Assembly: GCA_013822275.1 (NCBI GenBank)
Contig: PNKC01000017.1
Coordinates: forward strand, 1 to 50,016
Source of the DNA: Anaerolinea sp.
Lineage (GTDB): Bacteria > Chloroflexota > Dehalococcoidia > Tepidiformales > Tepidiformaceae
DNA length: 50,016 bases
Direction: 5' to 3'
Within the stretch, counting starts at the first letter, position 1, and each line of letters opens with the position of its first letter. Positions 6,562 to 16,148 of this stretch are shown piece after piece. Position numbers and translations under genes: made by a program. Under the pieces are notes generated by a model. It saw only the letters and a list, made by a program, of their open reading frames with translations, was not told where the DNA came from and did no database searches.

Positions 6562-7743
6562 ATGGAGCGACGTTTGCCCGGAGCCCTGCTCGTTGTCTCC
6601 TCCCGCGGCGAACTGTCAGTCGCCCGGCGTGATTCCGGCGGCGGGTGGTCGGCGGTGGCCCTGATGAAGCGCGCCTCCTGGCCGACCTGGCGGCCCGGCC
6701 CAGGAGCCGAGTTCGCCGCCTCCGCGCTGCTCCCTTCCGGCGCGAGCCGGCTCGTTGTCGGCCAAATCGCTAATGCCACCGAACCGCTGGTAGTCCATGA
6801 ATCCGCCCCAGGCGAAGGCATCGCCCCCAGAGTCAGCCACTACGCGCTCTGGTCGCCGGACGGGAGCCGCCTTGCTTATGTAACGCGGTCAGGCGACCGG
6901 CTCGCGCTGTCGCTCCTCCACCTGCCCGCCGGGAAACGCGTCGAGTCGATTGTCGAAGGTGCGCCGATCTTCAGCGCGTGGTCCGCCGATTCGCGTTACC
7001 TCGCCTGTCACGCCGGTCTCTCCCTCCAGGTTGTGGATGCGGAACGCGGCGACGTCCATCGCGTGGTTTCGGAAGAGGCCGCCGGCTTCCGCGTGGCCGC
7101 GCCCGGGCCGGAAGGGACACTGCTCTATGGCATCCCGGATTCTGGCGCTTTGCGATTACTCGAGAGCCGCTTTGAGGGCGGGCCGGCGCGTGAACTCGGC
7201 CGCTTCGGCGGCGGAATCGCCATGGCGGTCCGTCCTGGCGGCGGCGCGGTTGCTGTTGGGGTCACCCGCCATCCGCAAACCGGGACGTTCGAGGAACTCT
7301 GGCTTGTGGCCATGGGGGACGGGCAGAAGCGGCTCATCGCCCGCGGCCCGTACGTCGCCTTTTACTGGTCTCCGGCGGGAGACCGCATCGCTCTCGTCGT
7401 GCCCGCTCAGACCGGCGACGGGCGCCACTGTGTCCGGACCATCTCGCCTGACGGCGCCCAACTCGCCGCCTCCGAAGGGATAGTCCCCTCGCAGGATTTC
7501 CGCATCGCCCTGGGCTTCTTCGATCAGTACGCGCTTTCGCACCCCGTTTGGACTGCCTCCGGGTCGCTTCTGCTTACGGGCAGGCGCGTGGACGACTCCG
7601 TCCACGCCACGCTGGGCGACGCGATCGGCGACCACGTGTTTTCCTGGGCTGGCGAGCGCGGAGCCCCGCTGGAAGCTATCCAACCCGGTCAGACCGCCGT
7701 CGCCGAACCGTCCCCGGAAGGCGGCACGCCGGAAGCGCGGTAA
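6562..7743 (+). CDS. WD40/TolB-like beta-propeller protein
   Basis: Product of 393 residues made of repeated TolB/PD40-like blades: LWSPDGSRLAYVTRSGDRLAL, AWSADSRYLACH, YWSPAGDRIALVVP, and weaker copies. The pattern W-S-x-D/A-G/S-x-R-x-A recurs about every 40-60 residues. There is no signal peptide, so a cytoplasmic location is likely. Such propellers are binding scaffolds; no substrate can be inferred. It is the first chromosomal gene after the phage-type island. TAGCCT lies 6 nt before ATG 6562, suggesting a leaderless mRNA. Confidence 0.65.
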   Translation: MERRLPGALLVVSSRGELSVARRDSGGGWSAVALMKRASWPTWRPGPGAEFAASALLPSGASRLVVGQIANATEPLVVHESAPGEGIAPRVSHYALWSPDGSRLAYVTRSGDRLALSLLHLPAGKRVESIVEGAPIFSAWSADSRYLACHAGLSLQVVDAERGDVHRVVSEEAAGFRVAAPGPEGTLLYGIPDSGALRLLESRFEGGPARELGRFGGGIAMAVRPGGGAVAVGVTRHPQTGTFEELWLVAMGDGQKRLIARGPYVAFYWSPAGDRIALVVPAQTGDGRHCVRTISPDGAQLAASEGIVPSQDFRIALGFFDQYALSHPVWTASGSLLLTGRRVDDSVHATLGDAIGDHVFSWAGERGAPLEAIQPGQTAVAEPSPEGGTPEAR

Positions 7744-7763
7744 ACAGGCGGTAATCGGCGAAA

Positions 7764-7793
7764 TTGCTGGCCCAATTCCGCCGCATGTACACT
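7764..7793 (+). promoter_or_regulatory. Putative promoter of the ctpA-like gene
   Basis: TTGCTG at 7764-7769 and TACACT at 7788-7793 are separated by 18 bp and lie 46 bp before ATG 7840, giving a leader of about 40 nt. Match to sigma-70 consensus is moderate. Confidence 0.4.
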
Positions 7794-7839
7794 CGAGACA
7801 TCCATCCTGGCGTCACGCCGGACAAGGTGCCCTGTTTCC

Positions 7840-9159
7840 ATGGAGATCACTCGTGACCAGCCGCAGCCCAGCGTGGGCGAGCGGTCCGCCCGCTGGGCCG
7901 TCCTCGTCTTCCTGATGCTTGCCATCGTCACGCTCGCCTTCGGCCTGGGGTACCTCGTCAAGGACCTGGATGACTCGCCAACAGTTACCAACGTCCAAAA
8001 CGGCGGCACGGCGAAGCCTTCCAATGGCGATGCCGTCGGCGCCGCAATCCTCGACGAGATTGTCCAGATCCTGAAGACTCAGTATGTCGATAAGGACGTC
8101 CTGGACGCCCAAACGCTGCGCACGGCCGCCATCAGCGGTGTGATCGCTTCGCTCAACGACGCTCACACCGAGTACCTGACGCCCGCGGAGCTGAAAGCTG
8201 GCGCGCTCAACCTCGATTCCAGCTACGACGGCATCGGCGCGACCGTCTCGGACAGCTCGGGCGTGGTCACCATCGTCTCGCCGTTCCGCGATTCCCCCGC
8301 CGAGAAAGCCGGCATCCGCCCTGGCGACACCATTCTTAAAGTGGACGGCGAGCGGATTGATGGCTGGACGAAGGAACAGGCTGTGGAGCGCATCCGTGGC
8401 CCCAAGGGCACCGAGGTGACGCTTGACGTGAAGCACACGGACGGCACGACCGAAACGCTCACCATCATTCGCGGCGAGATCCCTCTCGAAAGCGTCTTCA
8501 CCGAACCCAACCTGGAAGTCATCCCCGGCGAAAGTGGCAAGGATCTGGTAGACCGTGACGGCACGAAGGTCACCGACATCGCCTTCATCAATATCGCCCA
8601 GTTCCACGACCGCACCGTCTCCGAGCTCAAGGCGAAACTCCGTGACATCGAATCGAAGGGTTACAAGGGCCTCATCCTCGACCTTCGCGGTAACCCCGGA
8701 GGGCTCCTCGGCGCGACGGTGGAAGTTGCCGATGAGTTCCTCAACAGCGGCATCATCCTTTCGGAAGTCGATGCCAACGACAAGACGCAGAGCTGGAGCG
8801 CAAAGCCGGGCGGGCTCGCCACGAAGATCCCGATCGTCATCCTCCAGGACAAGGGCAGCGCGAGTGGTTCCGAAGTCCTCGCTGGCGCGCTTCATGACAA
8901 CGGCCGGGCCACGATTGTCGGCACCCGCAGCTTCGGCAAAGGCACGGTCAACCAGCTCCAGCCGCTCAAGAACTGCGGCGACCCTGCCGGCTGCGGCGCC
9001 CTCTACCTGTCCGTCGGCCGCTGGCTCTCGCCGAAGGGAGACCAGATTGAGGGCGTTGGCATTAAGCCGGATATCGAACTGCCCATGACCTACGACGAAT
9101 ACCTGGACAAGGGCGACATCCAGATCTTCAAGGCGATCGACATCCTGCACGGCAAGTAG
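7840..9159 (+). CDS. ctpA: S41 C-terminal processing protease
   Basis: Product of 439 residues. Membrane anchor at about 19-39; PDZ domain at about 130-215 (YDGIGATVSDSSGVV, SPAEKAGIRPGDTILKVDGE); S41 catalytic domain after that. The Ser-Lys dyad is visible: S342 in KGSASGSEV and K367 in SFGKGTVN, spaced by 25 residues as in Prc/CtpB. These proteases trim or degrade exported proteins outside the cytoplasmic membrane. Length is normal. It is followed by a strong hairpin and then smpB. Confidence 0.92.
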   Translation: MEITRDQPQPSVGERSARWAVLVFLMLAIVTLAFGLGYLVKDLDDSPTVTNVQNGGTAKPSNGDAVGAAILDEIVQILKTQYVDKDVLDAQTLRTAAISGVIASLNDAHTEYLTPAELKAGALNLDSSYDGIGATVSDSSGVVTIVSPFRDSPAEKAGIRPGDTILKVDGERIDGWTKEQAVERIRGPKGTEVTLDVKHTDGTTETLTIIRGEIPLESVFTEPNLEVIPGESGKDLVDRDGTKVTDIAFINIAQFHDRTVSELKAKLRDIESKGYKGLILDLRGNPGGLLGATVEVADEFLNSGIILSEVDANDKTQSWSAKPGGLATKIPIVILQDKGSASGSEVLAGALHDNGRATIVGTRSFGKGTVNQLQPLKNCGDPAGCGALYLSVGRWLSPKGDQIEGVGIKPDIELPMTYDEYLDKGDIQIFKAIDILHGK

Positions 9160-9184
9160 GCGGGCGCTACACTGGATACAATCC

Positions 9185-9225
9185 CACACGGCCTCGACCG
9201 CCCGATTGGCGGAAGAGGCCGTGTG
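9185..9225 (+). terminator. Rho-independent-type terminator after ctpA
   Basis: CACACGGCCTC (9185-9195) pairs with GAGGCCGTGTG (9215-9225), and an inner CCGCC/GGCGG pair extends the stem. The sequence TGTGTTTT follows at once. The hairpin includes the upstream GTG at 9223, which argues against that codon as the smpB start. Confidence 0.6.
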
Positions 9226-9237
9226 CGCCTGTGTTTT

Positions 9238-9690
9238 ATGTCTGATTCCACCATCGCCCAGAACCGCCGCGCGCGCCACGACTACGAATTTATCGCGAAG
9301 TTCGAGGCTGGGATCGTGCTGACCGGACCCGAGACGAAGTCCGTCCGCGACCACAAGGTGCAGCTGCAGGGCTCCTACGCCCGGATCAAGAACGGCGAAG
9401 TCTGGCTCCAGGACGCCCACATTGCGCCATACGTGAATGCTGGATACGCGCCCCAAACGGCGGTCCGCGACCGTAAGCTCTTGCTTCATAAGAAAGAGAT
9501 CGCCCGGATCAACGAACTGCTCGGGGAGAAGGGCCTGACGCTCGTCCCGCTCTCTATGTACTTCAAGCGTGGCAAGGCGAAGGTTGAACTCGGCGTGGGA
9601 CGTGGACTCAAGCGTTATGACAAGCGACAGAAGCTGAAGGAGCGCGATCAGCAGATGGACATGGCTCAAGCGATCCGCCGCAACGCCTGA
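9238..9690 (+). CDS. smpB: SsrA-binding protein SmpB
   Basis: Product of 150 residues with the SmpB core throughout: IAQNRRARHDYEFIAKFEAG, IVLTGPETKSVRDHKVQLQG, LSMYFKRGKAKVELGVGRG and the basic C-terminal tail KRYDKRQKLKERD. SmpB binds tmRNA and brings it to stalled ribosomes for trans-translation. The tmRNA gene follows 57 bp downstream, the classic arrangement. ATG 9238 matches the family start; GTG 9223 is in frame but lies in the terminator stem. No good ribosome site is visible. Confidence 0.95.
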   Translation: MSDSTIAQNRRARHDYEFIAKFEAGIVLTGPETKSVRDHKVQLQGSYARIKNGEVWLQDAHIAPYVNAGYAPQTAVRDRKLLLHKKEIARINELLGEKGLTLVPLSMYFKRGKAKVELGVGRGLKRYDKRQKLKERDQQMDMAQAIRRNA

Positions 9691-9728
9691 ACTTCGCGAA
9701 AGCTCGCCATGGAGCCGAACGCTTGTGC

Positions 9729-9734
9729 TATACT
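9729..9734 (+). promoter_or_regulatory. Extended -10 promoter of tmRNA
   Basis: TGC-TATACT (TATACT at 9729-9734) is a near-consensus extended -10 located 14 bp before the mature tmRNA 5' end. Transcription would begin a few bases upstream of the mature end and be trimmed by RNase P. The -35 region is weak. Confidence 0.55.
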
Positions 9735-9747
9735 GTGTGAATTCCAC

Positions 9748-10104
9748 GGGGACGAAAGGATTCGACAGGAAGCTAGGTAGCCGGATAGCAGGCCGAGGTT
9801 GGGTTGTCACCCTCGTTAATCAGGCGACCCAAAAATAGTTGGCAATCGTCAACTCGCTCTCGCTGCCTAATTAGCGGCGACGTCGGCTAGTTCCCTCGAC
9901 CTGGTGGGGTTCTAGTTGGCGCTGCAATGCCAGGGTGCTGCGGTATCACGCCGATACATACCGCCTAAGACTTTCGGCTGGCCGGTTGGCATGGGGACCA
10001 CCACTGTAGCCGCCGGCGAGATCCCAATCGGTGGGAACGCCTGTAGGACAATCCGGAGCTGAACTTTGCTGGACCGGGAGTTCGACTCTCCCGCGTCTCC
10101 ACCA
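9748..10104 (+). ncRNA. ssrA: tmRNA (transfer-messenger RNA)
   Basis: The 5' end GGGGACG pairs fully with CGTCTCC before the encoded A-CCA (10101-10104), giving the 7-bp acceptor stem. The T-arm sequence GGAGTTCGACTCTCC and the 5' motif GGATTCGACAGG are typical. The resume codon is GGC at 9841, directly after ATAGTT. The encoded tag is GNRQLALAA followed by TAA (9868-9870), with the usual hydrophobic LALAA degradation signal. One-piece form, about 357 nt. It rescues stalled ribosomes together with SmpB. Confidence 0.95.
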
Positions 10105-10115
10105 AGCAACGAACG

Positions 10116-10145
10116 AAGGGGCCTGGCGTAACAGCCAGGCCCCTT
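10116..10145 (+). terminator. Terminator of tmRNA
   Basis: AAGGGGCCTGGC (10116-10127) pairs perfectly with GCCAGGCCCCTT (10134-10145) across a 6-nt loop, directly after the tmRNA 3' end. Confidence 0.8.
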
Positions 10146-10192
10146 CCGCGCCCGCCCTCAGATTCATCACCCATCCGGTAGAGTGCTGCTCC

Positions 10193-11485
10193 ATGGACTC
10201 CATATCCGCCGACGAAGCACGCAACCTGGCGCTCGCCGCCCAGGGATTCGGGCGCGCCCGCCCTTCCGCCGTGACCGGGGAGAATCTGCTCGCGACGTTG
10301 CGGACCATGGCGGTTGTCCAGCTCGATTCAGTCAACGTGGTCCTGCGCTCCCACTACCTTCCCTTTTTCGCGCGCCTCGGGGCGTACGATCGTGCGGCCC
10401 TTGACAGCATCCTCAACGACCGGAGCCTCGCCTTCGAACAATGGGGCCACCAGGCTTCGGTCATGCCGCTTGAACACTTCCCGCTCTTGCGCCACCGCTG
10501 GGAGCAACACGTCCATTGGAACCGCGCGTTGGAACACCTTGACGCCGAACACCCCGGCCTGGTGGACAACGTGCTGGATCAAGTCAGGGGCCGCGGCAGC
10601 CTGACCATCTCTGAAATCGAAGGGCGAGGGGAGCGGCAGGGTCCGTGGTGGGGGTATGGGCCAGGGAAGATCGCCCTTGAGGCCCACTTCCGCCGTGGCG
10701 CGCTCGCGGTCAGCCGGGCGGCCAACTTCTCCCGCGTTTATCAACTGGCTGCCCGCGTCTTCGACCCCGCCCTCCTTTCCAGGCCCGTGATGGAAGCGCC
10801 CGAGGCCCACCGCGAAATGCTGCGGATCGCGGCCCGCGCGCATGGGATCGGCACGGCGCGCGACCTGGCCGACTACTTTCGTCTCAAGCTCACGGAGGCG
10901 CGTCCGCGGTTGGCGGAACTCGTTGACGACGGCACACTTGAAACCGTAGCGGTCGAGGGCTGGACCGAGCCGGCCTACGTCCCGTCCGGGCCATCCGCCC
11001 CGCCTCCTGTCCATGCGCGCGCGCTCCTGAGCCCGTTCGACCCGGTGGTTTGGGATCGGGCCCGCACGGAGCGGCTCTTTGGCTTTCGCTACCGGATTGA
11101 GGTCTACACACCACAGGCGAAGCGCGTCCACGGTTACTACGTCATGCCGTTCCTGCTTGGAAACCAGCTCGTCGGACGGGTTGACCTGAAAGCCAACCGG
11201 CAGGCGCGAGTCCTTGAAGTGTTCGGCTCGTACGCCGAAGAAGGGCACGTCCCGGAGTCGTTCGCTCCCGATCTTGCAGCTGAGCTTAAGCATCTGAGCA
11301 CGTGGCTCGGCCTGGACTCGGTCCGCGTGCGTGACCGCGGCGACCTGGCCCCCGCACTCGCGCGCGGCGACCCGGTGATCTCGGCCAAGCGAGCATCGGG
11401 AGGCGCTGGTTACACCGCCGCCGGCTTCTTCTGCTCGATAATCGCGTCCAGTTCCAGTTTGAGCCGGTCGAGGACCGTGTCGTAA
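10193..11485 (+). CDS. YcaQ/AlkX-like DNA glycosylase (HTH_42 family)
   Basis: Product of 430 residues matching the winged-helix YcaQ family over almost its whole length. The conserved Q-x-D motif is at 43-45 ([10 protein letters not shown]), followed by [23 protein letters not shown] and the late motif [10 protein letters not shown]. coli YcaQ unhooks interstrand crosslinks and removes bulky alkyl adducts; the same activity here is inferred from family. TAGAGT lies 8 nt before ATG 10193. The last 25 residues are read antisense through the 3' end of ispG (76-bp convergent overlap) and look like a run-on tail. Confidence 0.75.
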   Translation: MDSISADEARNLALAAQGFGRARPSAVTGENLLATLRTMAVVQLDSVNVVLRSHYLPFFARLGAYDRAALDSILNDRSLAFEQWGHQASVMPLEHFPLLRHRWEQHVHWNRALEHLDAEHPGLVDNVLDQVRGRGSLTISEIEGRGERQGPWWGYGPGKIALEAHFRRGALAVSRAANFSRVYQLAARVFDPALLSRPVMEAPEAHREMLRIAARAHGIGTARDLADYFRLKLTEARPRLAELVDDGTLETVAVEGWTEPAYVPSGPSAPPPVHARALLSPFDPVVWDRARTERLFGFRYRIEVYTPQAKRVHGYYVMPFLLGNQLVGRVDLKANRQARVLEVFGSYAEEGHVPESFAPDLAAELKHLSTWLGLDSVRVRDRGDLAPALARGDPVISAKRASGGAGYTAAGFFCSIIASSSSLSRSRTVS

Positions 11486-12570
11486 GGGAACGCCCCCAGT
11501 TCGACTTCGCCCTTCTTCAGGTTGACGAAGTTCGGGGCGCACCAGAGGCCCAGGTCGGCGTCGTCGGTCTCTCCAGGCCCGTTAACCCGGCAGCCCATCA
11601 CCGCGATCGTTATGTCGTAAGGTTTGGCGTAGGCGGACATCTCCTTCACCGCGAAGGCGAGATCGACGAACGCCTCGTTCTCCACCCGGCTGCAACTCGG
11701 GCAACTGATGATGTTCAGGCCGTGATCCTGAAATACCGGCACCGAGCGGAACCTGCCCGCCTCGATGTCCGCGATGATCTGGTTCCCGGCTTCCACTTCC
11801 TTCCACTTGTCGGCAAAAGGCAGCGTGAGGGAGACGCGGAGGGTGTTGCCGATCCCCCTGCTGAGCAGTTGCTCGAACGCGATGCGCGTCTTGATCACTC
11901 CGTCTGGAAGCAGTCCCGCCTCCGTAACCCCAAGATGGAGCGGTACATCCGGGCGGGCTTCGGCGAAACGCGTGTTTCCCTCGATCACTTTCCGCGGGTC
12001 GCTGTCTTTCAGCGAAACCACGTAGCGGGTGAAGCCCAGGTCATCCAGGAACGCGCAGTGTTGAAGGGCACTCTCAACCATCGCCGAGACGCCGCGCAGT
12101 TCCGGAGGGTCGGCGCCTTCGAACTTCTCCTGCATCGCGGGGTCCACGGAGCCGCAGTTCACCCCTATCCGAAGCGCACAATCATGCCGCGCCGCCTCCT
12201 GCGCGATGAACGCAACCTTGTCGCGCGCGGGCTTCGTCTTCTCATGGTGGTAGAGATGCCCCGGGTTGTAGCGCACCTTGTTCACGTGCGGCGCGACCTG
12301 CGTCACGAGCCGGTAGTTCTCCTGCAGGTCCACCACCAGGTTGGCCTCGGGGACCATCTCGCGGACTTTTGCCAGGCACTCCACGTCCCTTGCGCTGTCG
12401 ACGGCGATACGGACCAACCCCGCGCCGGCCTCATGCAACATCCGCGCCTGCGCCGCGGTGGCTTCGATGTCCTGGGTTCGAGTCGCGCACATCGACTGGA
12501 CGACGATTGGGGCGCCGCCGCCGATGGTGACGGAACCGGCGCGGACAGACCTGGTGTTGGCTCGCTTCAT
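11410..12570 (-). CDS. ispG: 4-hydroxy-3-methylbut-2-enyl-diphosphate synthase
   Basis: Product of 386 residues. The N-terminal TIM-barrel half starts [22 protein letters not shown]; the C-terminal half holds the 4Fe-4S cysteines in SCPSCSR and [10 protein letters not shown]. IspG reduces MEcPP to HMBPP in the MEP isoprenoid pathway. Together with ispE elsewhere in the window it shows that the organism uses this pathway. TACACT is 6 nt before ATG 12570 with no ribosome site. Its 3' end overlaps the convergent YcaQ-like gene. Confidence 0.95.
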   Translation of the reverse strand: MKRANTRSVRAGSVTIGGGAPIVVQSMCATRTQDIEATAAQARMLHEAGAGLVRIAVDSARDVECLAKVREMVPEANLVVDLQENYRLVTQVAPHVNKVRYNPGHLYHHEKTKPARDKVAFIAQEAARHDCALRIGVNCGSVDPAMQEKFEGADPPELRGVSAMVESALQHCAFLDDLGFTRYVVSLKDSDPRKVIEGNTRFAEARPDVPLHLGVTEAGLLPDGVIKTRIAFEQLLSRGIGNTLRVSLTLPFADKWKEVEAGNQIIADIEAGRFRSVPVFQDHGLNIISCPSCSRVENEAFVDLAFAVKEMSAYAKPYDITIAVMGCRVNGPGETDDADLGLWCAPNFVNLKKGEVELGAFPYDTVLDRLKLELDAIIEQKKPAAV

Positions 12571-12654
12571 CGCTGCAGTGTATCAACCACGACGGCCAAT
12601 CGCGTTAATCCCGCTCACCTGACGCTGGCCCGCTTGAGGCGGTATCGTCCGGGC
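12571..12654. promoter_or_regulatory. Divergent leaderless promoters of ispG and the NUDIX gene
   Basis: Leftward: TACACT on the minus strand (12582-12577), exactly 6 nt before the ispG ATG. Rightward: CTGACG (12619-12624), 18-bp spacer, TATCGT (12643-12648), exactly 6 nt before ATG 12655. Neither gene has a Shine-Dalgarno sequence, so both transcripts probably begin at the start codon. Confidence 0.5.
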
Positions 12655-13218
12655 ATGACCGAACTGCCATCGCTGATCTCTCGCGAAACCGTCTACGCAG
12701 GCCACCTTTTCAACGTGGACCTGGACCGCGTCCAGATGCCGGACGGCGTGGTTGCCATTCGCGAGACGCTCGTCCATCCCGGCGCGGTCTGCATGGTCCC
12801 TGTCACCGGCGAAGGCAAGCTCCTGCTCGTAACCCAGTACCGCCACGCGGCCGGCAGGAGACTGCTCGAACTGCCGGCGGGGACGCTCGAACGCGACGAA
12901 GAGCCCCTGGACGCCGTGTCGCGCGAACTGCAGGAGGAGGTTGGCTACATCCCCGGCCGGATTGAGCCTCTGGGCGGCTTTTTCGTGGCGCCGGGCTACA
13001 CCACCGAGTACATCCACCTGTTCACCTGCACAGACCTGAAAGAAAGCGCCCTGGACTGGGACGACGACGAGGATATCGAGGTCGAAATGCGGACACGCGA
13101 CGAAGCCCTGGCCGCGATCGATGCGGGCGAGATCTGCGATGCGAAGTCAATAATCGGCATCCTCCGCTGGATGCGCAGCCTTCCGCGCGGCGGTGATGGC
13201 CCTATTGGCGGCCGATAG
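12655..13218 (+). CDS. NUDIX hydrolase, ADP-ribose pyrophosphatase type
   Basis: Product of 187 residues. The Nudix box is complete: G-x5-E-x7-REx2EE-x-G in GTLERDEEPLDAVSRELQEE followed by VG. The preceding VTQYRHAAGRRLLELPAG and later GGFFVAPGYTTE are typical of the ADP-ribose pyrophosphatase (NudF/YqkG) branch, which hydrolyses ADP-ribose to AMP and ribose-5-phosphate. Substrate is assigned by subfamily resemblance. The C-terminus is acidic in the middle (WDDDEDIEVE). Confidence 0.88.
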   Translation: MTELPSLISRETVYAGHLFNVDLDRVQMPDGVVAIRETLVHPGAVCMVPVTGEGKLLLVTQYRHAAGRRLLELPAGTLERDEEPLDAVSRELQEEVGYIPGRIEPLGGFFVAPGYTTEYIHLFTCTDLKESALDWDDDEDIEVEMRTRDEALAAIDAGEICDAKSIIGILRWMRSLPRGGDGPIGGR

Positions 13219-13387
13219 GTCAGGGAACAATCTATAGCTGTAATGTATACCACCCGATTGATGGGGGAATGAGGCGAGCGTAGGATTTCGAAGGATTCGC
13301 CGCCCGGCGCCCGCCGCCCGGCGCGGCCCGGTTCGCCCGCGATCTTAAGGCCCGGCAACCAGCTTTGCGCCGTCCAGGGAGGTCAGC

Positions 13388-14227
13388 ATGCTCAGCGGTA
13401 CCACGAGGGAGCCAGGGGCGGCGCCCCCCATCCCCACTGTCCGGGAGCGCCGGAGGCCTTCGTCCTGGGCCGTCGAACTGTATGGCTCCGCCGTCGGCAA
13501 GAAGGCCGTTATGGCCGTCACCGGGATCGTCCTCCTCGGCTTCGTCCTCGTCCACATGATCGGCAACCTGAAGGTCTTTTTCCCGGACGCCGAGAAGCAC
13601 TTGAACGCGTACGGCGAATACCTTCGCACCATCGGCGAGCCGATCCTGCCGCGCACCGGCTTCCTCTGGATCGTCCGCTCCGCTCTGATCCTGAGCTTCC
13701 TCCTCCACATCCACGCCGCTGTGTCGTTGACCGCCCTCAACCGCAAGGCGCGACCAAAAGGCTACGAGGGTGGCCGCAGCTACAGTGCCGCCTCGTACGC
13801 CGCCCGGACGATGCGCTGGAGCGGCGTCATCGTTGGCCTCTATCTCCTCTTCCACCTTATGGACCTCACCTGGGGCAACGCCAACCCGGATTTCATCCGC
13901 GGGGAGCCTTACAACAACCTCGTCGCCAGCCTCCAACGGTGGCCGGTGGCGCTCGTCTACATCGTGGCCAACCTCGCCCTCGGCGTCCACATCTACCATG
14001 GGGCGTGGAGCCTGTTCCAGTCTCTGGGCCTGAATAACCCGCGCTTCAACCTCTGGCGAAAGCGGTTCGCCCAGGGCTTCGCCGCCATCATCGTGATTGG
14101 CAATGTGTCCATCCCGGTGGCTGCCCTCGCGGGCTACTTCGATGACCCGGAGCACATCACGGGCGAAGCCACCGCGACTCAAACCGCACCATTTGCGCCA
14201 GCCTCGAACCAGGCCGCGGGGAGTTAG
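13388..14227 (+). CDS. sdhC: Succinate dehydrogenase cytochrome b558 subunit
   Basis: Product of 279 residues with five predicted membrane helices ([90 protein letters not shown]) and conserved His residues for two b haems (HMIGN, HIHAA, HLMDL, HIYHG). This is the single fused anchor of type-B succinate:quinone reductases. ATG 13388 has GGGAGG at 13377-13382. A ~30-residue Pro/Arg-rich N-terminal extension precedes the first helix. First gene of the sdhCAB operon. Confidence 0.93.
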   Translation: MLSGTTREPGAAPPIPTVRERRRPSSWAVELYGSAVGKKAVMAVTGIVLLGFVLVHMIGNLKVFFPDAEKHLNAYGEYLRTIGEPILPRTGFLWIVRSALILSFLLHIHAAVSLTALNRKARPKGYEGGRSYSAASYAARTMRWSGVIVGLYLLFHLMDLTWGNANPDFIRGEPYNNLVASLQRWPVALVYIVANLALGVHIYHGAWSLFQSLGLNNPRFNLWRKRFAQGFAAIIVIGNVSIPVAALAGYFDDPEHITGEATATQTAPFAPASNQAAGS

Positions 14228-14231
14228 TCAG

Positions 14232-16148
14232 ATGGTATTGGATTCGAAGGTCCCGGATGGCCCCCTCGCCGAAAAGTGGGATAACCACCGCTTCAGTACA
14301 AAGCTCGTGGCCCCCCAAAACCGGCGCAAGTTCTCGATCATCGTCGTTGGCACCGGACTGGCCGGCGGAGCGGCGGCCGCGACTTTCGGAGAGATGGGCT
14401 ACAACGTTAAGTCGTTCTGCTTTCAGGACAGTGCCCGGCGCGCCCACAGCATCGCCGCCCAGGGCGGCATCAACGCCGCGAAGAACTACAAGAACGATGG
14501 TGACAGCGTCTACCGGCTCTTCTACGACACCATCAAGGGTGGCGACTACCGCGCCCGCGAGGCCAACGTCTACCGCCTCGCCGAGATCAGCCGCAACATC
14601 ATCGATCAGTGCGTCGCCCAGGGGGTCCCCTTCGCGCGCGAGTACGGCGGCCTCCTTGACAACCGCTCGTTCGGCGGCGCGCAGGTGTCCCGCACCTTCT
14701 ACGCCCGCGGCCAAACCGGCCAGCAACTCGAACTGGGCGCCTACCAGGCGCTCATGCGCCAGGTCGAACTCGGCACGGTCCAGCTCCACACCCGCCACGA
14801 AATGCTGGACCTGGTCGTCGCGGACGGCCGCGCGGCGGGAATCGTCGTCCGTGACCTGGTGACGGGTGAGATCGAATCCCACTCCGCGCACGCCGTCATC
14901 CTCGCGACGGGGGGCTACAACAACGCCTTCTACCTCTCGACCGGTGCGAAAGGCTGCAACGTAACCGCCATCTGGCGCGCGCATCGCCGCGGAGCCTACT
15001 TCGCCAACCCCTGCTACACCCAGATTCACCCCACCTGCATCCCCGTTAGCGGTGACTACCAATCAAAGCTGACGCTCATGAGCGAGTCCCTCCGCAACGA
15101 CGGCCGCGTGTGGGCGGCCACGAAGCAGGACGAAAACCGGAAGCCCGGCGACATACCGGAATCAGAGCGCGACTACTTCCTGGAGCGGCGCTACCCTTCG
15201 TTCGGCAACCTCGTGCCCCGAGACGTGGCCTCGCGCGCCGCGAAGAAAGTCGTGGATGACGGCTTCGGCGTCGGCGACATCCACAATGGCGTCTACCTGG
15301 ACTTCGCGGACGCGATCGCGCGTCTGGGCCGGGCAACCATCGAACAGCGTTATGGAAACCTGTTCGACATGTACGCCAAGATCACCGGCGATGACCCCTA
15401 CAAGTCGCCGATGCGCATTTACCCGGCCGTCCACTACACCATGGGCGGGCTCTGGGTGGACTACAACCTGATGAGCAACCTGCCCGGCCTGTTCGTGGCG
15501 GGGGAAGCCAACTTTTCCGACCACGGGGCGAACCGCCTCGGTGCCAGCGCCCTCATGCAGGGCCTGGCGGACGGCTACTTCGTCCTGCCGGCCACAGTGC
15601 CGGGAGAGCTGGCCAATCAGCTCGGTTCCGCGCCCGTAGCCACGACCGACGCCGCCTTCCGTGACGCGGAGGAGGCGGTGACGGAACGTGTCAGCCGGTT
15701 CCTCGGTACCGGCGGCTCGCACAGCCCGGACTTTTACCACCGCAAACTCGGGCGCATCCTCTGGGACAACTGCGGCATGGCCCGCAACGCCGGCGGTCTG
15801 AAGAAAGCCATCGAAGAGATCGGCAACCTCCGCGAGGACTTCGAGAGGGACCTCAAGATTCTCGGCAACGGTGACTCATTGAACCAATCGCTGGAGAAGG
15901 CCGGGAGGGTGGCCGACTTTTTCGAGCTCGGCCAGTTGATGTGCCAGGACGCGCTTCACCGTGAAGAGTCCTGCGGGGGCCACTTCCGCGAGGAGCACCA
16001 GACTCCGGACGGCGAAGCCCTCCGCGATGACGACAAGTTCGCGTACGTCGCGGCCTGGGAGCACGCCGGCACGGGGAAGCCAGCCACCCTCCACAAAGAG
16101 GATCTCGTGTTCGAATATGCTCATCCGTCTCAGAGGAGCTACAAGTGA
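14232..16148 (+). CDS. sdhA: Succinate dehydrogenase flavoprotein subunit
   Basis: Product of 638 residues. FAD-binding start ([20 protein letters not shown]), the flavinylation segment [15 protein letters not shown], dicarboxylate-site segments IHPTCIP and [11 protein letters not shown], and the final [20 protein letters not shown]. It oxidises succinate to fumarate at a covalently bound FAD facing the cytoplasm. It starts 4 nt after sdhC ends and overlaps sdhB (GTGA). Length is usual for the type-B (B. subtilis-like, non-classical) enzymes. Confidence 0.95.
   Translation: MVLDSKVPDGPLAEKWDNHRFSTKLVAPQNRRKFSIIVVGTGLAGGAAAATFGEMGYNVKSFCFQDSARRAHSIAAQGGINAAKNYKNDGDSVYRLFYDTIKGGDYRAREANVYRLAEISRNIIDQCVAQGVPFAREYGGLLDNRSFGGAQVSRTFYARGQTGQQLELGAYQALMRQVELGTVQLHTRHEMLDLVVADGRAAGIVVRDLVTGEIESHSAHAVILATGGYNNAFYLSTGAKGCNVTAIWRAHRRGAYFANPCYTQIHPTCIPVSGDYQSKLTLMSESLRNDGRVWAATKQDENRKPGDIPESERDYFLERRYPSFGNLVPRDVASRAAKKVVDDGFGVGDIHNGVYLDFADAIARLGRATIEQRYGNLFDMYAKITGDDPYKSPMRIYPAVHYTMGGLWVDYNLMSNLPGLFVAGEANFSDHGANRLGASALMQGLADGYFVLPATVPGELANQLGSAPVATTDAAFRDAEEAVTERVSRFLGTGGSHSPDFYHRKLGRILWDNCGMARNAGGLKKAIEEIGNLREDFERDLKILGNGDSLNQSLEKAGRVADFFELGQLMCQDALHREESCGGHFREEHQTPDGEALRDDDKFAYVAAWEHAGTGKPATLHKEDLVFEYAHPSQRSYK

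Noticed and set aside
7813..9810. Long minus-strand open frame opposite ctpA and smpB
   Set aside because: It is the antisense of two clear genes in GC-rich DNA, with no family motif. The same holds for other long antisense frames at 19602-21026, 28247-29326, 34307-36148 and 43098-44291.
9748..10104. tmRNA as integration site of the phage-type island
   Set aside because: The island ends near 6.5 kb and chromosomal genes separate it from the tmRNA; no att-like repeat of the tmRNA end was seen near 6.5 kb.
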